The position numbers and the translations under genes are program-made. The notes beneath the pieces were generated by a model, which did not search any database, was not told the DNA's origin, and saw nothing but the letters and a program-made list of their open reading frames with translations. Positions 51,515 to 61,051 of a DNA stretch of 64,000 bases are shown in pieces. The stretch comes from Methanospirillum lacunae. GTDB taxonomy: Archaea > Halobacteriota > Methanomicrobia > Methanomicrobiales > Methanospirillaceae. The stretch covers positions 372,001 to 436,000 of the forward strand of contig NZ_QGMY01000007.1 in the NCBI RefSeq assembly GCF_003173355.1. Direction: 5' to 3'. The first letter of the stretch is position 1. Each line of letters opens with the position of its first letter.

Positions 51515-52426
51515 ATGGTGCTAAAAGAGCGATATAATAGGGTAAAGAACCGGGTTCACGTGATACTTGATGATCCAAGTCCAGGGGATCGGGTTGCATT
51601 CAATATTCAATGGTTCCTTGCTTTTGTGGTTCTTCTCAATGCAGTGGTAATTGTCCTGATCACTGTCCCTTCAATCGACAAGCAATACAGGATTCTGTTT
51701 GGCCCCCTGATGAATTTCTGCCTCTTCATATTTACGATCGAATACGTGCTGAGAATATGGTCCTGTACATCATCCCCAGATCTTAAGGGAATGATAGGTA
51801 ACCGCTTCAGGTATGCTATGCACCTGTACCTGCTCATTGATCTCATCTCAATTCTTCCTGTTTTTTTTCCATTCATATTCAACCGTCACCTGACCATACT
51901 TAGGACATTCCGACTGCTTTCAATTTTTAAACTTGGCAGGTACTCCAGGTATTCACAGTCACTTGCTCAGCTGAAACGGGTCCTTTTCAGAAAGAGAGAA
52001 ATTTTTGCCATCATGGTCTTTATCCTGATCTTTGTAGTTCTCTTCTCATCAACAATCCTCTACCTTGTGGAAAATCCTGTTCAGCCAGATAAATTTTCAA
52101 GCATTCCTGCTGCAATGTGGTGGTCTGCGATGACTGTTACAACTGTAGGGTATGGTGATATTTATCCAATAACTCCACTTGGAAAGATTATCGGATCATG
52201 TTTCACCTTCCTTGGAGTGCTTGTACTCGCTCTCCCGTCTGCCATTCTTGCGACCGGATTTATTGAAGAAAAGAATAGATTATCTGATTCTAGTCCATTA
52301 CGGCGGGTTGCATCAGCAAGTTTGATCAGATATTTTTCTTCACTGCATGATCAGGGGAAGATGTCTGATCAGGAGTATGAAGAATATTCGTCAATGGTTT
52401 ATTGCTTACATTCCAGAGATGAATAA
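51515..52426 (+). CDS. Voltage-gated-type potassium channel
   Basis: The 303-aa protein has six membrane helices. The S4-like segment (LTILRTFRLLSIFKLGRYSR) carries regularly spaced arginines. The pore has the potassium selectivity filter in WWSAMTVTTVGYGDIYP, followed by the inner helix GSCFTFLGVLVLALPSAILA. The C-terminal 50 residues are a short helical cytosolic tail without an RCK domain. It probably forms tetramers controlling potassium flux. Confidence 0.92.
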   Translation: MVLKERYNRVKNRVHVILDDPSPGDRVAFNIQWFLAFVVLLNAVVIVLITVPSIDKQYRILFGPLMNFCLFIFTIEYVLRIWSCTSSPDLKGMIGNRFRYAMHLYLLIDLISILPVFFPFIFNRHLTILRTFRLLSIFKLGRYSRYSQSLAQLKRVLFRKREIFAIMVFILIFVVLFSSTILYLVENPVQPDKFSSIPAAMWWSAMTVTTVGYGDIYPITPLGKIIGSCFTFLGVLVLALPSAILATGFIEEKNRLSDSSPLRRVASASLIRYFSSLHDQGKMSDQEYEEYSSMVYCLHSRDE

Positions 52427-52616
52427 AAAATCAACTGATGAACAATAGACCGGAGATGTGTGTTTTATTTACCCAAACAAGGATGGTTTGGATTTCCTTC
52501 AGAAAATTTTATACGTTCCTTGTTTTGTACACAACCCAGTTTCCAAGCTTCTTGATAATCCCGGTTCCCGGGCTCGAAATAATATAAGGTAATACAATCT
52601 GCGATCAGGACAGCAA

Positions 52617-52976
52617 CTAACTATCCATCTGCTGTTCTTCTTTATTCTCTTCTGCCTGGAAAGGAGCATCAATTTTACTGAGTATCGGGTCGGGCTGAGC
52701 AGGTGGTTCATTTGGGTACAGCGATCCGGTTGTATTTATCCTGTTCATAGCCTGTTCTTCTTCTATGGATACAGCAGCATCAACTTTCTTTGTCTCTTTA
52801 GTGTCACCTTTGAATGCCTCAAGTGGCATAACGCCCATTAGCAAAAGGATCAGAAAAAAGAGAAAAATGGTCACGATGATTCCCAGAATAATTGGAGCAG
52901 CTGGATTGCTCCACACTGATGCAGGCATTTCTGCCCTGATACCTGCGTCAGGTCTTTTTTCAGGATGTGGATTCAT
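52617..52976 (-). CDS. Single-pass membrane protein downstream of an MFS transporter
   Basis: The 119-aa protein has one strongly hydrophobic helix (about residues 29-51: PIILGIIVTIFLFFLILLLM) between a short proline-rich N-terminus and an acidic, low-complexity C-terminus (NEPPAQPDPILSK, EENKEEQQMDS). It begins four bases after the MFS gene stop and so is co-transcribed with it. No family recognised. Confidence 0.65.
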   Translation of the reverse strand: MNPHPEKRPDAGIRAEMPASVWSNPAAPIILGIIVTIFLFFLILLLMGVMPLEAFKGDTKETKKVDAAVSIEEEQAMNRINTTGSLYPNEPPAQPDPILSKIDAPFQAEENKEEQQMDS

Positions 52977-52980
52977 TCAG

Positions 52981-54402
52981 TTATACTCCTCTTTCCCCGG
53001 ATTTCCTGACAAATATCATGAGGATGAGGGCGATTATCTGAATAGTCATAGCGAAGAGGAATGCTGAATCAAATGCAACTGCAAGCTCTGCCGGCTTAAG
53101 AGTATGAGCAGCCATCTCAGCCATTTTTGGACCGAGTGTTGCGGTTGCAACGAGGAGGGTGATGGTAACTCCAAGAGTAGAGCCAAGGTTGGTCATCATC
53201 CTGAGAAGGCCGGATGTCATTCCCCGTTCTGTATCTGGTGATTCCCCCATTATCGCACTATTTAGTGGAGCAAATGCGATACCTGCTCCTGCTCCGAGAA
53301 TAAACAGATAGAATGCCACTTCACCGGTATGGCTTGAGATGGATATGGTAGACAAAAAGAAGAGGGCAAGGATCATGATGATGAATCCAACCATAATTGG
53401 TTTTTTTGTTCCTATGACATCTGATACTTTTCCCGCAATTGGTGCAGTCATAATATTGCCAACCGGAAGTGAGAGGAGCAGGGCTCCTGATGTTCCTGTT
53501 GGGAGTTCTTTTACAATTTCAAGATAGAAGGGCATGAGAAACATGACCCCTGCAAGTCCCATCTGCAGGATGAGAATGTTGATGTTCTGAATTGTGTAAG
53601 AACGGTTTTTGAAGACTGAAAGAATAATAAGCGGCTCAATCGCCTGTTTCTCACGTATGAACAGGAGAGTCCATGAGACAATTGAAAGAGCCAGGGCTTC
53701 AATGCCGGTTCTGGTATCCTGTGTCTGAATCTGGTTCAGTCCGATGATCAGGGATCCAAGGGCGATGAATATCAGAATGACTCCCGGGGTATCAAGTCGT
53801 GAAGAGGGGGATGTTGCTGTACGGGTTGGGATAACTGAAATGCCAAGAAGAATAGCAAGAATTCCAACCGGAATATTCACGTAAAAAATGTACTGCCAGG
53901 AGAATGCACTGGTGAGAAACCCTCCGATCACCGGACCGAGAGCCACACCAAGCATGGTAAACATTGCAACAAGACCGAGGGCCTGTCCCCTTACCTTTTC
54001 ACCCAGGTATGAAGTCACCATAACAGAGCCGAGAGCAGCGATGATTGCACCGCCGATAGCCTGGATCATCCTGAAGAAAATCAAAAGATCTACACTAGGG
54101 GCAACTCCGCAAAGAGCAGATCCTATTGTAAATATCGCAAATCCCACAACAAAGATCTTTTTGTATCCTTTGATGTCTCCTAACTTTGCTGCAGCCAGAA
54201 GCAGACTGACAAGAATTATCAGATATGCATTCAATACCCAGGATGCAATTACTGTTGATACATTGAACGCTTTTGCGATACTTGGAAGTGCAATGTTCAC
54301 AATGGTTGCATCAAGACCGGCCATGAATGATCCCAGTGAGATCACCAGTACGATCAGGAGTTCTCTCCCGGTCATATGGGATGAGGGGTCTGATTCTGAC
54401 AT
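52981..54402 (-). CDS. MFS drug/proton antiporter, 14-helix (EmrB/QacA) family
   Basis: The 473-aa transporter has the DHA2 family signatures: LGSFMAGLDATIVNIALPSI in helix 1, SWVLNAYLIILVSLLLAAAK LGD-type motif A, and GVALGPVIGGFLTSAFSWQY (motif C, antiporter signature). About 14 membrane helices are expected. It probably exports hydrophobic toxic compounds. A small membrane-protein gene follows on the same transcript. No regulator is adjacent. Confidence 0.92.
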   Translation of the reverse strand: MSESDPSSHMTGRELLIVLVISLGSFMAGLDATIVNIALPSIAKAFNVSTVIASWVLNAYLIILVSLLLAAAKLGDIKGYKKIFVVGFAIFTIGSALCGVAPSVDLLIFFRMIQAIGGAIIAALGSVMVTSYLGEKVRGQALGLVAMFTMLGVALGPVIGGFLTSAFSWQYIFYVNIPVGILAILLGISVIPTRTATSPSSRLDTPGVILIFIALGSLIIGLNQIQTQDTRTGIEALALSIVSWTLLFIREKQAIEPLIILSVFKNRSYTIQNINILILQMGLAGVMFLMPFYLEIVKELPTGTSGALLLSLPVGNIMTAPIAGKVSDVIGTKKPIMVGFIIMILALFFLSTISISSHTGEVAFYLFILGAGAGIAFAPLNSAIMGESPDTERGMTSGLLRMMTNLGSTLGVTITLLVATATLGPKMAEMAAHTLKPAELAVAFDSAFLFAMTIQIIALILMIFVRKSGERGV

Positions 54403-54547
54403 AGTAGTAGTGATCCTTTCTGCAAAGTTGATAAAGGATAGGTAGAGGTTTTACCAAAATCAGTGTGATGATTCACACCTGATAGAACCTAAAAATGAAT
54501 CAGGATCTCGAAAGTTATTTCTCTTCCTGTTATGTAGATCCCTTTTC

Positions 54548-54793
54548 ATGGGTATGAGAGAAGAGCTTCTTACTCACTGGATCGAGGCACTTGGTAATGT
54601 TTCATTCCCGGTTTCTTCTAAAGAATCAGTATACTCCGGTCTTCCAAAAGGTGCAGCAGGAAATATGACTGTTGGAGGACTGGTTGTGTGCAATGTTGGA
54701 GAACTATTTGAAAAGTTTCTAAAGCCTTCCGACTTTCCAATAAACTCAGCAGAAGAGCTGGTTCTTCTGATCTTTGATCGCGCTGGAATATAA
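54548..54793 (+). CDS. MTH865-family small protein
   Basis: The 81-aa protein (EELLTHWIEALGNVSFPVSS, then KPSDFPINSAEELVLLIFDR, AGI) follows the pattern of the MTH865 family: an N-terminal helix, ALxxADFPI-like turn, and the C-terminal DFPxxSAEEVAxxIxxxAG element. The family is known mainly from methanogens, with a solved structure but no known function. It stands alone with its own upstream region. Confidence 0.8.
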   Translation: MGMREELLTHWIEALGNVSFPVSSKESVYSGLPKGAAGNMTVGGLVVCNVGELFEKFLKPSDFPINSAEELVLLIFDRAGI

Positions 54794-55198
54794 GGCAGGA
54801 CTAGGCATCAATATTAGCCCGGATTTAGATTACTTCACAGGGACCTATCTGAAGACAGGTTCAGCGATAATTAACGTTTATAAATCGGCGTATTAGGCTT
54901 CTTTTATAAAATAAGACCCGGATCTGATCCTTGATATTCATGAATAATATTCAGGTCATAAAACCTTAAATAATCGAATATTTTTGAAAAATATCCCTAA
55001 TTATCATTTTAATAACACACACCTATCAAATCATATCTGATGGGTAATACTTATGGTGTCTTGCTTGGAGATCGTGAAATATAATGTGCCTGGCGATGAT
55101 GTTTTTTAGAGTCCATTATTGGGATAAAATCAAAAATCTAATCAATTATCGGTTTTATAATCTAAAAATGTCCATTTTTTGTGGGTAAAACATAATTT
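54794..55198. other. 405-bp AT-rich convergent intergenic region
   Basis: This gap lies between convergent genes, so it needs no promoter, yet it is long for this genome. It is AT-rich with several TATA-like runs (TTTATAAA near 54877 and 54903, TTTTATAA near 55153) and a 12-bp palindrome TATTCATGAATA at 54935-54946. No open frame looks protein-like. It could hold an unannotated small RNA or a decayed gene; I see no direct proof of either. Confidence 0.5.
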
Positions 55199-56095
55199 TC
55201 ATATCTTAGCAATGTAAAAAGTTACCATCCTATTCTGATCAGTTACATCTTCTGAAAGGACGTTTTCATTGGTGCGAACTTCTGAAAATCCGGCATTTGT
55301 AAGGATAGATCTCATTTCTTCTGTCCGATAGTAATGATTCCAAAACCTGTATGTCTCAACGCTCTCCATTTCTGAACAGATAATATGCTGCTGCAGGATC
55401 ACGCTCTGGTCAGGATAATGAAATGATTGTGAAAGTGCGAGATATGGATGTGGTTTCCAAAATCCAGACTCTGTTATTTCCCAGTCTTTTTTATCTGGAT
55501 TCAAGATTCCTGGAGCATGTTCATTCAGGATATCAAAAATAAACAGACCTCCCGGGTTTAACATGGTTTGAATGCGGTGTAACAGGAGATCCCGGTCTCT
55601 TGGAATGAGAACTGAGAAATCACAGTAAATCATGATTACCAGATCATACCTGTTCTCAAGGTTCAGATCCAGATAATCCTGATGTATATATGTGATGTCG
55701 AGGTCATTCTTTTGAGCCTGCGATTTTGCATATTCGATCGAGTTATGGGAACAATCAACACCGGTCACATGATGACCGTGTTTTGCTAAGAGTTCATCAT
55801 AGAGCCCGGGTCCACATCCAAGATCAAGAATTGTTGAGTGGCTCTTTAGATGGGACTCTATCCATTCAACTGTTCTTGAGATTGTTGGAAATTTTCTGCT
55901 AGCTGCATCTGTATTCTGATCCAGGTGAATCCGGAGGAGTTGACCTGAGATATATGTGTCATCCCACATCCGGTGTGTTCCTGGTTGATAGAGGATCGGA
56001 GCACTGGTTAGTTCAATGAGTTTTGAGAAATCCGTGTTCATCATCTTCAGTTTTATTGCGGAGGTTTCTCCTGCCGTTTTTTTAATATCGATCAT
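55199..56095 (-). CDS. Class I SAM-dependent methyltransferase
   Basis: The 298-aa protein has the Rossmann motif I TILDLGCGPGLYDELLAKHG near residue 90, acidic motif II VTGVDCSHNSIEYA, motif III YIHQDYLDL and GGLFIFDILNEH. The N-terminal 80 residues (TSAPILYQPGTHRMWDDTYI) are typical of a small group of methanogen and bacterial methyltransferases. Substrate unknown. The start overlaps the upstream MFS gene by 14 bp; an internal ATG at 56044 would shorten it by 17 residues. Confidence 0.87.
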   Translation of the reverse strand: MIDIKKTAGETSAIKLKMMNTDFSKLIELTSAPILYQPGTHRMWDDTYISGQLLRIHLDQNTDAASRKFPTISRTVEWIESHLKSHSTILDLGCGPGLYDELLAKHGHHVTGVDCSHNSIEYAKSQAQKNDLDITYIHQDYLDLNLENRYDLVIMIYCDFSVLIPRDRDLLLHRIQTMLNPGGLFIFDILNEHAPGILNPDKKDWEITESGFWKPHPYLALSQSFHYPDQSVILQQHIICSEMESVETYRFWNHYYRTEEMRSILTNAGFSEVRTNENVLSEDVTDQNRMVTFYIAKI

Positions 56096-57308
56096 CTTCC
56101 GGGCCTATAATCTTTGATGGGTTGAGGTCTGGAACTGAAAGTGTAAACAATATTATTCCGAATATCCCTGCAGTGTAGACTATTGCAGATTCACAATACC
56201 CGAAAAATCCGATAAGTGTACCCATACAGGCAGTTCCGATCCCGGCGCCTCCAAAGAGGCCGAGTCCGACCAGTGCAGATGGAAGCCCTTTTGATCTCGG
56301 ACTGATCTCAAAGACCAGCGTTGCAATAGTTGACTGTATGCATATGTACCCAAGTCCGAGTCCTACAGACACGAGCAGTCCAGTCTGCCATCCGGGAAGC
56401 AATGCAAACAGGAGGAGAGATCCGGATGCTAAAAGTCCACCGTATACGATCATCCAACGTGATCCAATTTTTCTACTCATTTTTCCAGCCTGTGTGCCTC
56501 CGATGAGAGCTGAAAAACCAAAGAACATTACAATCTCCCCAATCTGCGTATATCCAAGGCTCACTATCTGGTGTAGAAAGGATCCAAGATAACTATACAT
56601 CCCAATCAGAAAAAATCCGGATGCACCGGCGAGAGGAAATAATATCCATGATAATGGGTTATGATAAATAATCTTCAGTTCTTCATGCACTGTCATGACA
56701 GATGCTGTCTGCCTGGTCTGTGGGATCTTGTGTATGAATATGAGTGTACAGACAGCTATGCCAGAGAAGAGCATGAACGGCACCCGCCATGAGAAAAATT
56801 CTGTGAGAAGGCCCCCGATGCCCACACTAAGACCCTGGCCAAGAAACACAATTCCCATGAATATTCCTACAAAGTGCTGTCTCTCTTTCAAAGGGATTGC
56901 ATCTCCAAGACAGGCAAGTGATATGGCGATAATGCCAGCTGCGAAAAAGCCTGTAAAAGCCCTCCAAAATATCAGGGTCTGAAGAGAGCCAGTCAGGGCA
57001 CAGGCACCGGAACCAACTGTAAACCCGATAAGAATCCAGAATAATACTCTGGCTTTTCCAGCATGATCACTGATCAAACCAAACACAGGCTGCATACATC
57101 CATATGGGAGAAGGTATGCTGTCAGGACCAGTCCGGCAGAAAGAATGGAGACTCCAAGATCTGAAGCGATTGCCGGGAGTGCCGGGGACACAAACCAGTT
57201 ATCAGCAGCGGAAATGAATCCGGCAATTCCGAGTATAAGCACCAGGGAATGAGGTGATTGGGTATACAGGCTGACCCGTTCCTTTACCATTCCCGGTTTT
57301 CGAGTCAT
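56082..57308 (-). CDS. MFS transporter, 12-helix
   Basis: The 408-aa transporter has about 12 hydrophobic helices. AADNWFVSPALPAIASDLGV marks helix 1, PYGCMQPVFGLISDHAGKAR is motif A between helices 2 and 3, and GKMSRKIGSRW lies in the matching loop of the second half. It resembles multidrug or sugar-efflux (DHA1) members. It is co-transcribed with the methyltransferase, which might modify the exported compound. Confidence 0.9.
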   Translation of the reverse strand: MTRKPGMVKERVSLYTQSPHSLVLILGIAGFISAADNWFVSPALPAIASDLGVSILSAGLVLTAYLLPYGCMQPVFGLISDHAGKARVLFWILIGFTVGSGACALTGSLQTLIFWRAFTGFFAAGIIAISLACLGDAIPLKERQHFVGIFMGIVFLGQGLSVGIGGLLTEFFSWRVPFMLFSGIAVCTLIFIHKIPQTRQTASVMTVHEELKIIYHNPLSWILFPLAGASGFFLIGMYSYLGSFLHQIVSLGYTQIGEIVMFFGFSALIGGTQAGKMSRKIGSRWMIVYGGLLASGSLLLFALLPGWQTGLLVSVGLGLGYICIQSTIATLVFEISPRSKGLPSALVGLGLFGGAGIGTACMGTLIGFFGYCESAIVYTAGIFGIILFTLSVPDLNPSKIIGPEDDRY

Positions 57309-57454
57309 GATAAAGAGATCTGTCCTTCTTCCCTTTCAAAGAACTCATGAACTGGTGGATCATCAGAAATTCTGATGGATTTCTGGTTGTAGTGTCTCTG
57401 TGGATCGCTAGAAGATATTAGTCTCATATATTCTGACATCACCAGAAAGTACAC

Positions 57455-58720
57455 ATGAACTGCATTGGAGATGAGGTGGAAGGGTATGAAAGTGCAGACC
57501 TCTATCTCGATCTTGCGGTTATTCTCTATGAAGCCGGTGCCACTGTTCAACGAGTCGGTGATTCTGTCAGGTGGCTCGCAGGAAAACTTGGTGATGAGAA
57601 GGTACACATATCAGTCGGTTATGAAGTTATTGAACTGAGTGTTTATCATGGTGATCATACTGAAAACCGGCTCTATGTATTGCGTGATCCTATCAGGGTA
57701 AATGTATCTGTTTTGCATCAGATCAGTGGCATTCTCCATCAAATTCCTTCATATCATGGGGATATTTCTGCAATAAGGGAGGACCTGAATACTATAAGAG
57801 CAAGGTCACCTGTATACCCGGTCCCGGTAATTATCTTTGGGACTGGGATTGCCTGTGCTGCTTTTGGGTGGATCAATCATGCAGATCTCCCTGCCCTCTG
57901 GGTAATTTTCCTTTCTGCAATCTTTGCTCTTTCAATCAGGTTACGGTTTGGAAAAGACCTGAATAATCTCTATCTCACAACTCTTGTGACTGCTCTTTCA
58001 GGAGGATTGTGTGCGGTGGCACTAACTCCTGTTTCCCAGACACAGACCCCGCAGGTTGCTCTGATCTCAAGTGTTCTCTTTCTGATTCCGGGAGCAATGC
58101 TGATCAACGGAGGTCTGGATATTATCAGGGAACACACCAGTTGTGGAATTGCCAGGCTCACTTCTGTATTTACCCAGATTTGTATTATTTCCGGAGCCTT
58201 ACTCATCCCTCTTGGCATGATGACCCCTGCCATCCAGCTTCATTCTTCTGGAGATGTCATTACACTCATCCCGACCATGACTATAGCGGCCGGAATAGCA
58301 GCATGTGGATTTGGAATTCTATTTAATACCCCGGTTTCTGTTCTGGCAGGATGTTTTGTCTGCAGTGCAGCAGCCAGGCTGATCAGAGAGACAGGGATCT
58401 CTGCCGGGTTTGATCCCTTCTTTTCTCTCTTCATTGGTATGAGTATCGCAACGGTCATTGCGGCCGGTATTGGCAGATATGCCCGGGTTCCTGAAGTGCT
58501 CCTCTCGGTAATCGCAGGAATTCCTATGGTTCCTGGTCTTGCAATGATCCAGGGGTTGCAGGGATTGTTTACCCTTGCTCATACAGGTACAACCCAGCCA
58601 GATCAGATTCTTATCTACGCTCTGCAACAGATGCTCTTCGCAGGTGTGGCTATACTTGCCCTTGTCGGGGGTATAATCTTCCCGATAATAATTATCGCGA
58701 GGAAAAAAATGCGGATATGA
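57455..58720 (+). CDS. ThrE-type threonine/serine exporter
   Basis: The 421-aa protein has an N-terminal soluble domain (YLDLAVILYEAGATVQRVGD, then SVGYEVIELSVYH) and a C-terminal membrane part with about ten helices from residue 125 onwards. This is the fused ThrE/DUF1212 layout; in some bacteria it is split into YjjP and YjjB. It would export threonine, serine or a related metabolite such as succinate. Divergent from the MFS gene with 146 bp between starts. Confidence 0.88.
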   Translation: MNCIGDEVEGYESADLYLDLAVILYEAGATVQRVGDSVRWLAGKLGDEKVHISVGYEVIELSVYHGDHTENRLYVLRDPIRVNVSVLHQISGILHQIPSYHGDISAIREDLNTIRARSPVYPVPVIIFGTGIACAAFGWINHADLPALWVIFLSAIFALSIRLRFGKDLNNLYLTTLVTALSGGLCAVALTPVSQTQTPQVALISSVLFLIPGAMLINGGLDIIREHTSCGIARLTSVFTQICIISGALLIPLGMMTPAIQLHSSGDVITLIPTMTIAAGIAACGFGILFNTPVSVLAGCFVCSAAARLIRETGISAGFDPFFSLFIGMSIATVIAAGIGRYARVPEVLLSVIAGIPMVPGLAMIQGLQGLFTLAHTGTTQPDQILIYALQQMLFAGVAILALVGGIIFPIIIIARKKMRI

Positions 58721-58848
58721 TATCTCTTATACAATACCTGGATCCTGCAACAACGGTATTATCAAATATCTCCCGGTAGTTGAAACTCTCACCCGTAGGA
58801 GACTCTGACCTTCTTTATTGGTGGTTGATCCACCTGATATGGTAACCA

Positions 58849-59682
58849 ATGAATTCAGATCTGATGACTATCGGCAGATTTTCCCTCATCACCCGAATTC
58901 CTGTAAAAACCCTGAGGTATTATGATGAAAAAAAACTCCTTGTCCCTGAAAAAAAAGATTTTTTCACCGGATACCGGTATTACCTGCCTTCCCAGGTTGA
59001 TCGGGGAGGATGTATTCGTGTTCTGAGTTCACTTGGGTTTACAGTCCGGGATATCAAATTGATTCTCAACGCTTACGATGCTGGTGACACCGGCAAGATC
59101 AGAGAGATCTTTGGCACCCGGGTCGTTGCAGTACGATCTGAAATCAAGGCTTTACAAAAAATCGAGGCGATACTCGGAGAATCTGATGCGTCTTTGGACA
59201 GGATATCTATGCTGGAAAAATTACCTGATTTAAAACACATTGAGCAGTTTACTGTTCTCTCTACCCGGCAGAGTGGCACTTATGACGAAGCTATCCCACA
59301 AATGGTGACCATCCTTCAAGATACGCTTAGTCTTTCAGAAAATCAGAGAGACGGGATCATCAGTGGTCCATTTATGACAATGTATTATGATCTTGAATAT
59401 AAAGAGGAAGATGCAGACATTGAATGTGCATTCCCGGTTGCTGAAAAGGTAGAAATTAAAGATCCCAGGGTATTGATAAAAACAATCCCTGCAGGGAATT
59501 ATCTCTCGATCACTCATACCGGTCCGTTCTCCGGAGTTGCTCTTGCCTGGACTCGGTTGCTTTCATACGCAACAGAAAAGCAGTATGCAATTGCAGGACC
59601 GATTATCGAGATCAATCATAATGATCCTACTCAGGTTCCTGAAGATAAGATCAAGGTAGAGTTACAGGTTAAGGTAAACTAA
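58849..59682 (+). CDS. MerR-family regulator with GyrI-like ligand domain
   Basis: The 277-aa protein has an N-terminal MerR winged helix (MTIGRFSLITRIPVKTLRYY, DEKKLLVPEKKDFFTGYRYY), a dimerisation helix (about 75-125) and a C-terminal effector-binding domain of the GyrI/BmrR type (about 130-277). BmrR-like proteins bind drugs and activate efflux pumps; the MFS genes nearby are possible targets, but on another transcript. MerR regulators are rare in archaea compared with bacteria. Confidence 0.9.
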   Translation: MNSDLMTIGRFSLITRIPVKTLRYYDEKKLLVPEKKDFFTGYRYYLPSQVDRGGCIRVLSSLGFTVRDIKLILNAYDAGDTGKIREIFGTRVVAVRSEIKALQKIEAILGESDASLDRISMLEKLPDLKHIEQFTVLSTRQSGTYDEAIPQMVTILQDTLSLSENQRDGIISGPFMTMYYDLEYKEEDADIECAFPVAEKVEIKDPRVLIKTIPAGNYLSITHTGPFSGVALAWTRLLSYATEKQYAIAGPIIEINHNDPTQVPEDKIKVELQVKVN

Positions 59683-59756
59683 CCTTACCAGTACCAATTT
59701 TCTGGCTATACTACATGGGCTATTCTTTACTTGTTCAATAAATGAAAGAGGGTTTC

Positions 59757-60227
59757 TTATGTCATTTTCATAAATTCCCTACAGAGATATGGTTCAATAA
59801 AATCTTTGAATTCATCTGGAGTAAGAGTATCCCGGCATCCGGGAGCAACAGACTCTACCGATGCCATATGCTGTTCTATACGATCACAGGGAAATTCATT
59901 ACACTCTCCGCAGTGGGCGATCTTTCGATCCTGAACACAGTTTCTCATCCCACAATCTCCCCCAATCCGAAAAGGATTTTCACTATCCGGTTTCAGGCAA
60001 CCGTCACACCTGATTGCTTCTGCGGGAATCTCAAGTCCATATATTTTATGCCAGGTTTCAGAAACTCGGTTTCGATCTTCCTCACTTTTGATGTTTCCAA
60101 TATATGCCGGGCACTGAGAGCAATGAAACCCACAGCAAGCACGAATGTCTTCTGATCTTGTTACCTTGTTGTCATCATACATCTGTTCTTCCATACACAT
60201 TTTACGTGAAAGATCAAGATATAGCAA
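59757..60227 (-). CDS. DUF3795 cysteine-rich protein
   Basis: The 156-aa protein carries CCGFHCSQCPAYIG near residue 31, RCDGCLKPDSEN, CGMRNCVQ and HCGECNEFPCDRI. These cysteines fit DUF3795, a family thought to bind metal or an iron-sulfur cluster. Several start codons are possible: ATG at 60227, or ATGs 9, 11 and 15 residues later. The region before it is the start of a divergent regulator gene 29 bp away, so the two may be functionally linked. Confidence 0.83.
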   Translation of the reverse strand: MLYLDLSRKMCMEEQMYDDNKVTRSEDIRACCGFHCSQCPAYIGNIKSEEDRNRVSETWHKIYGLEIPAEAIRCDGCLKPDSENPFRIGGDCGMRNCVQDRKIAHCGECNEFPCDRIEQHMASVESVAPGCRDTLTPDEFKDFIEPYLCREFMKMT

Positions 60228-60256
60228 AAGGTAATTTCACTATAGTTGGGTTTTAC

Positions 60257-61051
60257 ATGAGGAAGGATGAGATAGAAGAGCGGATTATTGGAATTGAAAA
60301 AAACCTCAGGGATCTTGGAACTACCCAGCGTGAACAGGGAGAGATGATCCTTTCAGAATTACGGTCATTTCAACGTCTCTTTGTCGAAGAGCAGATAGAA
60401 ACGATGCGGCGACAGGTAGTTACCAGCCATCAGAATATGATTCTGCAGTTTGCCATTTCCACCATCAAACGTGAATTCGACTCAGTCTGTCCAAATCCCT
60501 GCTCTCTGTATGACCGGGGGTCATGTATTGACTTTTTTATCAGCAGACTTCGCGAATCAGCAGAAAGAATGGATCCTGATGAGGCAGATGAGTTCCTGTC
60601 CAACCAGGTAAAGCAGGATCAAGATCTAGTGGTGAAGTATCCTGAACTTGGTAAGGAACCATGCCTTACGTGTTACAAGATATATACTGCTGAACGTGAT
60701 CACCTGATGCAGGCGATCGGGGAATTGTCTTCTGTTCGATCAACACTCCGGAATCGTAATCAGGTGGCTCTTATCAGGGATCTCCCCGAGGATGAAGTGC
60801 TAGCGAAGATCATAGAACCACTCTCCCATCCTGCACGGTTCAGTATGATCAAAGCACTTTCCATGAGCACCATGAGCTATACAGATCTCAGTTCGCTTAC
60901 CGGGTATAAAGGGGGCCATCTCCTTTTTCATGTCACCCGTCTGATCGAAGCAGGGCTGGCAGCAAAAGATGAATCATCAGGGCAATATCTGATAACAGAA
61001 AAAGGGATGGGACTGATGAATCTCATCAGAAAGATTTACTCCGGGATGTAA
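60257..61051 (+). CDS. Winged-helix regulator with N-terminal cysteine cluster
   Basis: The 264-aa protein begins with a helical region (about 1-70), then has cysteines C78, C82, C90 (VCPNPCSLYDRGSC) and C136, C139 (PCLTCYK) that could hold a metal or iron-sulfur cluster. The C-terminal part (about 185-264) is a winged helix of ArsR type: LSHPARFSMIKALSMSTMSY, LSSLTGYKGGHLLFHVTRLI, EAGLAAKDESSGQYLITEKG. It may sense redox or oxygen. The ATG at 60257 follows GGG by a few bases; longer in-frame starts overlap the divergent gene. Its 3' end overlaps the convergent DUF2115 gene by 16 bp. Confidence 0.8.
   Translation: MRKDEIEERIIGIEKNLRDLGTTQREQGEMILSELRSFQRLFVEEQIETMRRQVVTSHQNMILQFAISTIKREFDSVCPNPCSLYDRGSCIDFFISRLRESAERMDPDEADEFLSNQVKQDQDLVVKYPELGKEPCLTCYKIYTAERDHLMQAIGELSSVRSTLRNRNQVALIRDLPEDEVLAKIIEPLSHPARFSMIKALSMSTMSYTDLSSLTGYKGGHLLFHVTRLIEAGLAAKDESSGQYLITEKGMGLMNLIRKIYSGM

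Noticed and set aside
52555-52585. CCCGGTTCCCGGGCTCGAAAT as a tRNA T-arm
   Set aside because: No acceptor, anticodon or D arm can be paired around it. No tRNA gene was found in the window.
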